Positions 42,702 through 49,110 of a DNA stretch of 49,110 nucleotides are shown one piece after another. The DNA comes from Symsagittifera roscoffensis (lineage: Eukaryota > Xenacoelomorpha > Acoela > Convolutidae), in assembly GCF_963678635.1 (NCBI RefSeq), contig NW_026970997.1, positions 64,001-113,110 of the forward strand, read 5' to 3'. The stretch's first letter is position 1. Every line of letters begins with the position of its first letter. The notes under the pieces are model-generated. The model searched no databases, had not been told where the DNA came from, and worked only from the letters and a program-made list of their open reading frames with translations. The position numbers and the translations under genes are program-made.

Positions 42702-45313
42702 GACCCCAGTTGTCAAATAACACCCGATCAAGGAAAGAAAATCAACATCAACGAAGATCTTTTCACAAATTTCCCTGATTCATTGGGATGTTTTTTTGCT
42801 GAAAACCGGAAATTGGACGGCAGAAAAGGCAAGACCATGTTTAGGCTACCTCTGAGACGCAAGGAATCTAGTTTAGGCAAAACGGCTTCAAATTTTTCTG
42901 AGATGTCTGAAAAATTGGAGCAACTAGCTGAAAAATTGCCCGAGTATCTTCTATTTTTACTGAATATCAAAACAATCCGAATTCTTCGAACTAACACCTG
43001 TGGAGACTTGACAGAAATTGCCGCGTTTTCGAAAAAGACAGAGAAAAGAACTGCGGAAATATCAAAAGTTCAAATCAACTCAATTTTAAATCGATCACAA
43101 AAAGTATGCGAGTGGCTTCTAAGCGAGCTGAAAGATTCATCCCAACAGATTCCCGATCTCATTCGCAGACTTCTTAGCCGCGATTTGCAACTAAAACAAT
43201 ATGGCTCCGTGGCATTCCCTTTGTATTTGGCTGACAGCCTGAAGACTACATTTCCTAGCGTTTATTGCTATCTTCCGATAGAGGCGGCCTCAGCCCTCCT
43301 GAGGAACGAGAGTGTTCGGGTCCCTGTAGTGGTCAATGGACAATTCTTCCTGGATGAGTCTAGACGCATGCTCAGTCTGCAGCCTCGGGAGCCAAAAGGT
43401 GCCTGGAACATACATGTACTGCAGCACATTGTAGGACCTGCTTATGGCACACTAATCAGGTATTTCATATCGACTCTCAAAACGCAAATCGCCCCAAATG
43501 ATTCAATTGAGTACTTTTTATCGATGTTGCCTAAAATGCACTCATCATATCAGCTATCTTCAAAGAGTATGCAGTCAAATTTGGGAATATGCCATATCTC
43601 ATTGGGAATGATGCGGTATAATGCTGACTACGCATGGATTCCTAGAGTAAACACTGAAAAAAAGATTGTTGATTTAATGAATACTTCTTCGATTCTAAAC
43701 TTGGATATTCAGAACAACAAAGATCTCGTTCTGTACAAGATCTCTTCGGCCCTAGATATCCCTCTAACTCAAATCGGACCCGAATACATCAAATGGTGGG
43801 CCCACATTGGTATCAATGTAACACCATTGAGTCCCAGTAACGTAATTCTGAAACTGGCTGATTTAAATTTTGACCGGATCAAAATTGAGGCAACTGCATT
43901 TGAGAATTCCTCCAACTTGGTAACTTTTCTAAAGTGGGGCGAAAAAGAATTGAACGAGCACTCAAATCCAAACAGTCTGCCCATATTTCTGTCTGCCAAT
44001 GGAATACTTCAAAGAAATACTGCTAGTAAACTCTTCAGTAGCGCCCTGTCAATCGCAGAAATTTTCCCTCGACTCCGAGACCGAATTTTGGACGATGATG
44101 TAGACAGATGCCTGCGCTCTCTGAAAATAGCATGCAATTTGAAAGTTAGCGAGTTTTTTGTTTTCATGAAAGAAAATTTTGGGCAACTATGTGACGACAA
44201 ACCAGTGTATTGGAGCAAAATCAAAGGAGAAATAAGTATATTTTGGGTGCGGCTGGTTTGGGATTTCCTGGCGCACCACCAAAAAGAAGTATTGGAAAAA
44301 TTCAGAGTCCCCTTGGAGAAAATGTCTTTCCTTCTTTGTCTTGACAGTAGAAGCGTTTTGGTGTTGTTGCCTGTTTCAATCTCCGCAGATTACGTGTTTG
44401 TATCTTTCCAGACAATAATTATCGGCACAGTTTCAATAAATCCTAAAAACTATTCCAGTTTCTATCGAAACTCTGAAGAGCTGAATCAATCTGGAACCCA
44501 AGGGGAAGTATTTAAAACAAAGTTCATAATGCCTTCAGTTCTAACTGTGGAGCGCCATCTGCATATTCTAAATGCTATAAACAAGGAAAACCAATTTGAT
44601 AAATTTTCAAAAACTCAAAGAAAACAACTTTACTCGTATTTTCGAGACTCTTTCTGCAACAAACCGTCAATTTTCTCAGCCAATGATCTAGAAAAGCTAC
44701 GAAATTTACCAATTTTCTCTTTTGTAAATTCCACCGCCGGATGTCTGCCGTTGTCAGCCTTCAGCTCCGTAGTTTCAATGTCGCCCAATATACCGCTAGA
44801 TGGTCTAACCCTAACCGATAACGAAACCAACCGTATGTTTGTGTTCCGAGAAGATCAAGAAGCGATCTCTCGAGGTGCTCAATTCCAGCAAAAGCTTGGG
44901 ATTGAATCAAAATCAGATGCTGAACTGTATTCCATTTTCATCCCAAAATTCTTTCCCCGAATGAATAAAAGCGAAATGAAAACACACTTTCAGTATTTGG
45001 AAAGCAAACTTTTTAACATGAAGGAAGCTGACCGGAACTCGCTGAAAGATCTGCTGCAGAAAACGGAATTTGTTACCGACTCATATGGTAATAAATTAGC
45101 TCTTGCAAACGTCTTCCAGATTGAACTTCGATCTATTATCGGATATTCAATCCCGGTTTCCGATTTCGCCGCAGTTGGAATCGTTCAAAATGGATACGTG
45201 GATAAATTGGTAGGAGCCTATAAGTTCCCTCCAGTTTCCAAAGTTGTTTCGAACTGGAAATTGCTAACAGAAGATTCCTCAAAAAATTTTGACCTTATGA
45301 TTATGACCAAAGT

Positions 45314-45706
45314 GTATAACTCATAGAGTAATTTCGGATAGGGTACACCGTCTGCTCGTCACGCTATCTTATTTTCGGCCGGATAGATTCGTGCAACTTC
45401 TTAGTCTAATACCGATCCTAATCTTACTCTTATACTATCTAGTCTCAGGTTGTTTAACTAGTCTCTGCTAGGCTCAATAGATCTAGGGTATACTGGTTTA
45501 TTGCGGCTGCTGAAGTACTCGGGAGAGTTCAACTAACTTCTAAGTTAAATTCAAATCTCTCTGGTGCTGAAATTACAAGTAATTTCAGCACTTACAAATA
45601 AGTGGATTGTTAGTCAGATGGATCATGATTGGTTAATATTAAATACTTTACATTGGTAAAATATCTAATTTATCCAATCATAAAATGTAGTTTAGATCAG
45701 GTTCCA
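45314..45706 (-). repeat. LTR family A, copy 2, truncating the sacsin-like exon
   Basis: This is homologous to 13900-14262 along its length, with about 40 bp extra around 45442-45482. It begins TGTATAACTC and ends GGTTCCA on the plus strand. A palindrome with 13-bp arms (GTGCTGAAATTAC) and a 2-bp spacer lies at 45564-45591. It abuts sacsin codons on the left, where the frame then stops at 45326. Given the minus orientation of the family, this is a 3' LTR whose body lies to the right. The partner LTR is not in the window. Confidence 0.65.
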
Positions 45707-48700
45707 CCCATCCGGGTTTTACAGATTTTTTTAGAATAGTCTTTCTGTAATTCAAAGGATGGATGATGGACGTTGGTGTTTGGCGAACATCATATTTCTT
45801 CTGGGTTCTCTTGTTAGAGAAGTTCCAGGTTCGATCGTTGTGTCATCTCATGACAACGACTGGGTTTTCGCAACAAACTCAAATCTGATTTCAGAATGGT
45901 TGGCTATGTCAGGTTTTTCTGTTTCATTGATGAGAACTTCTTTGTGTTTTGATCTTGTCTGGGAATGGCGTGGAGATTGTGCGTGGAGGGGATGCCTGGT
46001 TACTCGGATCTGTACGTATACTTGAACATCGAGGTGGTCATTGGTCTAGTTCAATGAAGTCCTTTTCTGCGAAGTCAAGTCGTACTCTAAATCCTTTGAG
46101 TTGTGATTGTGAGTGGCATATTGATTGTAGTTGGCCATTCTTTCTCGAGTGTAGTAGGGTCGTTTTGTCTTTGGATGTTCGTCCTTGGTGTTGTATTCTG
46201 ATCTATGTATTGCATAATGTAATTTACATTTTATAAAACTTTTATTAGTTTAATATTTTTTAATTATGATTTTAGTTAGTTGTTTTCACAAAAGCTTTTT
46301 GTTTTAGTTCAGTTATTTTGAAGAGTTACTCACCCTTGAGTAGCTCTTATTAAAAATAGGAGTGTGGTCACAAAGCGTGGATGTAGCGCGGTGGGTTAGG
46401 CCGGCTATAGAGCATGCTCAGGACGCCCTTCCTGGTGGGTTAGGCCAGGAGTGGGAGTATGATTGCATGCGGTTTTTGTGAGAGGTCCTGTTATGTGACA
46501 ACGTTTTATGTTGGGTTTGTTGTGGTTTTTCTTATGTCTTGTTGGTTGTGTCCTTTTTTCAAAAATCAAATTGTTTGTGGTATGGGTTTGTCTTTCGACT
46601 TTTTTGTGTTTTATTATTTCTTTCTTAGACTTTATAATAGTCTTCAAAAGAATAAATTATCCAGTTATTTAAACTGGGTTAATCCGGTTTGGGTACCGTT
46701 GGTTTCCTTTTCTTAGTCATGCTGTTATTCTATGATTTGTGGTGTTTAGTAAGCTGCGTTGGTTAGTGTTGTTTAGTGTATAATTCCTTTCCAACCGGGT
46801 TAAAGGAAAGTTTGAAACGTGTTATCTTGTGTTAGAGTTATCGAGTGTGAAAGCTTGAAACTGAAATTCATTATTTTAAACAATTCTTCGTGGGCGAGCT
46901 GTGCGAGTGTGGATAGAATGTTTGTGCGAATGAATGGAAATATCAAAAGGTTAGTACTGCATTTTCGTTTTATCAATTTATTACATAGAATTTTTAATTT
47001 TACTGCTAGTTGTTGGGGAAAATTAAGTTACAAATTTTCATCATTTTTAGATTTACTGCTTGTGGGGAAAAATTTATAAATTAAATTACTGCATTGGTAT
47101 TATATTTATTTAATTGTTGGTGCAAAAATTTAATAGGGTTTTAAACAGTTTTGAAGAAGTTTGCTATTTTTTATTTTTCTTTTGTGAATTTTTCGGATGA
47201 TCGTTGGATGAAAGCTAAAATTCTAAAGAAAACATGGATAAAGAATGGTGAGTTTCTAACATTTAATTAGTTAGTAATATGTATAAATTCATACTTACCT
47301 GTTAGTCGTCGGGGAAGAAACCGTGGGGGAAGATGTCGTGGATGAGATCTGAAGTTGTTAGTAATTTAGCTAAAATGCGGATGATATTTTTAGTTTGAAG
47401 TAGTGGCCAAAGCAATTGAAGTGCTTTAATGGTGGTTAGTTCTTCAGTGCCAACTGCAAATTCATAAGGTGTGTTTTGGATTAGATTATATAATTTGTGA
47501 TTGAATTTAGTGTTATGGATGAATTCTAAAATGGGGATTTTCTATAGGTTTGTACAAACTCGTGTGGGATAAGGAAGGGTCGGGATTCTTCTGCGTTGAA
47601 GGTCTTGGTGATGGGACAAAAAAATATACATTTGGGTTATGGGATCATAATTTCGAAGAATACCATGAAGGTTAGTATCTTTAATGCAATATGTGAAGTT
47701 AAGAAAGAAGGGTGAGGTGTATTTGGAATTGATGAATTGAAAAACGATGGTGTGGTTGTCTGGAGGGAGTGTGTAGGTCAAAGTGATTTTGGATGAAACG
47801 ATAATAAGTATATGTGTGTGTTTGTTTAGTGCGCAACATAATATCGTGTGAGCAGTGCAAATCTCTTTCATGTGGTGCAAGGAAATGAAAGGTTAGTGAA
47901 AATATTTGGAAGCGTTCTTTAAAACTTTCGTAGGCTTGTGTGTCTGTTAGTGCTTCTGAAATAATGTGGTCAAACTTGCGATCGAAGATATTTAGTGTAA
48001 ATACATATGGTGTTTTAATGAAAAAGTTCTCGGTGATTTGTGGGTTAGCGCAGCGATCGTCGTCTAAGAATTGATCTTGGTTAGTTCTGATGATGTTATG
48101 ATCGTAATATTCTAGTGTATATTCATTAGCTCGGGGTGCAGTGTGTGTTTTTTAGTGATTTTTTATATCCAATGTATGTAAATTGTCTAGACGTTAGTGG
48201 TGTAGTGAGTCGATATAGCATGGTCCTTATTTCACTCTATATCGATGTGAGTGTTAGATAAAGGTAAAGCAAAGGGGATTAGTAAAATGGATAATATGAG
48301 GTCCAAGGAAGGGTAGGCATTAAAAACGTGTTCGTCTACAAAGTTACGTGTCTCGTTAGTGTCGTGAGGGGTGTTTAAGGTGTATTGTGGAAATGAGGGT
48401 AAGGTGATAGCTAAAAATTCTTTTGTGTTAGTGTGTTTTGGATGGTTTATATATTCACGGGCTGTTCCTGGTTTCGCTGGGAAAGGATGGTTGGGGAACT
48501 TTCTTTTAAAAGTGCGGTAAGCTCTATTAGTGCTGAGTGAAGATTAAGTAGATGTGGGATGATGGTGCTAATGATTCAGTATAAAATTGAAGAGGGTGTA
48601 GGGGTTAGGAGGGTTGGATGAATCTATTGTGGATGAGATTTGGTTTATGGTTGGGGTGTCAAGGTGGTAGGGTTGTTGTTGAAGGGTAATGAAATTATCT

Positions 48701-49110
48701 AGTTCTGGGGAGATTCGGGGAGTGTCTGGAGAAATGAGATGATTGGTCTGAGTGAAGTGAGGAGTAGGTTGGAGTGACTTGGGAAGCATAAGAGGGTGTA
48801 GAATTGGATGGGACAGGGTTATTTGGTAGTATGGGTTGAAAAGGGAGTTGGGGAAAAATTTGAGGAATTGGTGTGAAAATTATTTTGATGGAGATGGTTC
48901 AGAGTCGGCAAATTCATCGGGGGTTTCAATATTCGGGTTATTGAGTTGTGAGATGGAGTATAAAACTGAGATGTGTGAATTAGTATCGGAATTCAAGCCG
49001 GATGTTACATTACTGGTGGGGAAATCGGGTGGCGGAAAAGCAAAAAGTGGTATTATTGGGATTGGAGTGGTGAGGTTGGTTGGGTGGGAATTTGATCGGT
49101 GTAGGGATCC
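45707..49110 (-). mobile_element. Second degraded LTR retroelement, running off the window
   Basis: The plus strand is T/G-rich as in element 1, so the coding strand is the minus. Decayed coding sequence occupies about 48830-47200. The 45707-47200 part has no credible gene: a few plus-strand frames (45759-46236, 46459-46716) look like composition artefacts. A 13-bp motif (GGTGGGTTAGGCC) occurs twice at about 46389 and 46435. The element is incomplete here. Confidence 0.5.
47200..48830 (-). pseudogene. Gag- or env-like remnant in the second retroelement
   Basis: Reading leftwards from 48789 there is a Pro/Thr/Gln-rich segment, then FKRKFPNHPFPAKPG and a hydrophobic helix pair (DLILSILLIPFALPL) near 48500-48250. 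A long stretch in one frame follows from about 48150, with AYESFKERFQIFSLTFHFLA. Last is the frame 47880-47542, with several Cys and a TLPPDNHTIVFQF segment. Stops and shifts separate the parts. A Pro-rich start followed by alpha-helical sequence suits gag; the closeness to a 3' LTR would suit env. I cannot decide between them. Confidence 0.35.

Larger units (their letters stand above)
35530..45313 (+). pseudogene. Sacsin-like chaperone gene, internal exons, interrupted by a gypsy element
   Basis: Coding blocks 35530-36043, 36092-36728 and 42702-45313 form one frame once the gypsy insertion and one copy of its 5-bp duplication are ignored. The middle block starts a sacsin repeat with an Hsp90-like ATP-binding fold: YSNPMDIFKELIQNADDARA (the N-box helix), LLVFNDAFFTSEDIKGI and KIGQFGVGFNCVF (the Gly-rich lid). 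The third block continues with MFRLPLRRK and over 850 clean codons. The first block resembles the end of the third (VDKx(7)PxxxVxxNWxLL), so at least two repeat units exist. Human sacsin has three such repeats and assists protein folding and intermediate-filament and mitochondrial homeostasis. An in-frame TAA at 36045 is either nonsense or in a 48-bp intron. At 45314 a second element cuts the exon. UBL, J and HEPN domains are not in the window. Confidence 0.8.

Noticed and set aside
45314-45706. Solo LTR or MITE interpretation of the family A repeat
   Set aside because: No target-site duplication flanks it and T/G-biased retroelement DNA follows directly, so one LTR of a longer element fits better. 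This is not excluded.
45759-46236. Overlapping plus-strand frames after the second LTR
   Set aside because: They lie in T/G-biased retroelement DNA of minus orientation and lack motifs.
46380-46450. tRNA-like or SINE-like stretch with TAGCGCGGTGG and a repeated GGTGGGTTAGGCC
   Set aside because: The first part resembles a polymerase III A box, but no B box (GGTTCRANNCC) or cloverleaf could be found.
1-49110. CRISPR arrays, bacterial operons, rRNA or tRNA genes
   Set aside because: The spliced genes and eukaryotic transposons show animal nuclear DNA; no regularly spaced repeats, rRNA or tRNA signatures were seen.

Overview
This is nuclear DNA from an animal, probably a non-vertebrate. It is AT-rich and intron-containing, and more than half of it is transposable elements. 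The two host genes are metazoan: a TRIM71/LIN-41 orthologue with eight coding exons and GT-AG introns of 159-391 bp, and a sacsin-like gene. I cannot fix the phylum from sequence alone.

Layout. (1) 1-14262: a decayed, minus-strand, Ty3/gypsy-type retroelement with its 5' LTR at 13900-14262. It carries gag, a protease with a DSGA active site, the fingers of reverse transcriptase, a gutted integrase and an env-like remnant. The 3' LTR is not visible and probably lies off the left edge. (2) 14263-18950: non-coding DNA with no gene I can support. (3) 18977-23514: the TRIM71/LIN-41 gene on the plus strand (RING, two B-boxes, coiled coil, filamin, six NHL repeats; about 918 aa), followed by likely poly(A) signals near 23.9-24.0 kb. 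(4) 24000-25350: repeat-like non-coding DNA. (5) 25353-34645: a decayed Maverick/Polinton element with inverted arms, an FtsK-type packaging ATPase, integrase, capsid protein and adenain-type protease. No DNA polymerase B is visible. The left arm holds an extra GC-rich ORF. (6) 34812-35023: a small palindromic, MITE-like element. (7) 35530-45313: internal exons of a sacsin-like gene, interrupted at 36729-42696 by a very young minus-strand gypsy element with 212-bp LTRs (one mismatch) and a 5-bp TTCTG target-site duplication. (8) 45314-49110: an LTR of the same family as that of element 1, abutting and truncating the sacsin exon, followed by the body of another degraded minus-strand retroelement that runs off the window.

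The two host genes show no functional link. TRIM71 looks intact. The sacsin-like gene has long, clean reading frames either side of the gypsy insertion, so it was functional until recently or still is in chromosomes without the insertion. The strongest observations are that young insertion with its precise duplication, the gag start codon lying across the LTR/primer-binding-site junction, the gene-bearing inverted arms of the Polinton and its GC-rich private ORF, and the tandem duplication inside the gag of element 1.
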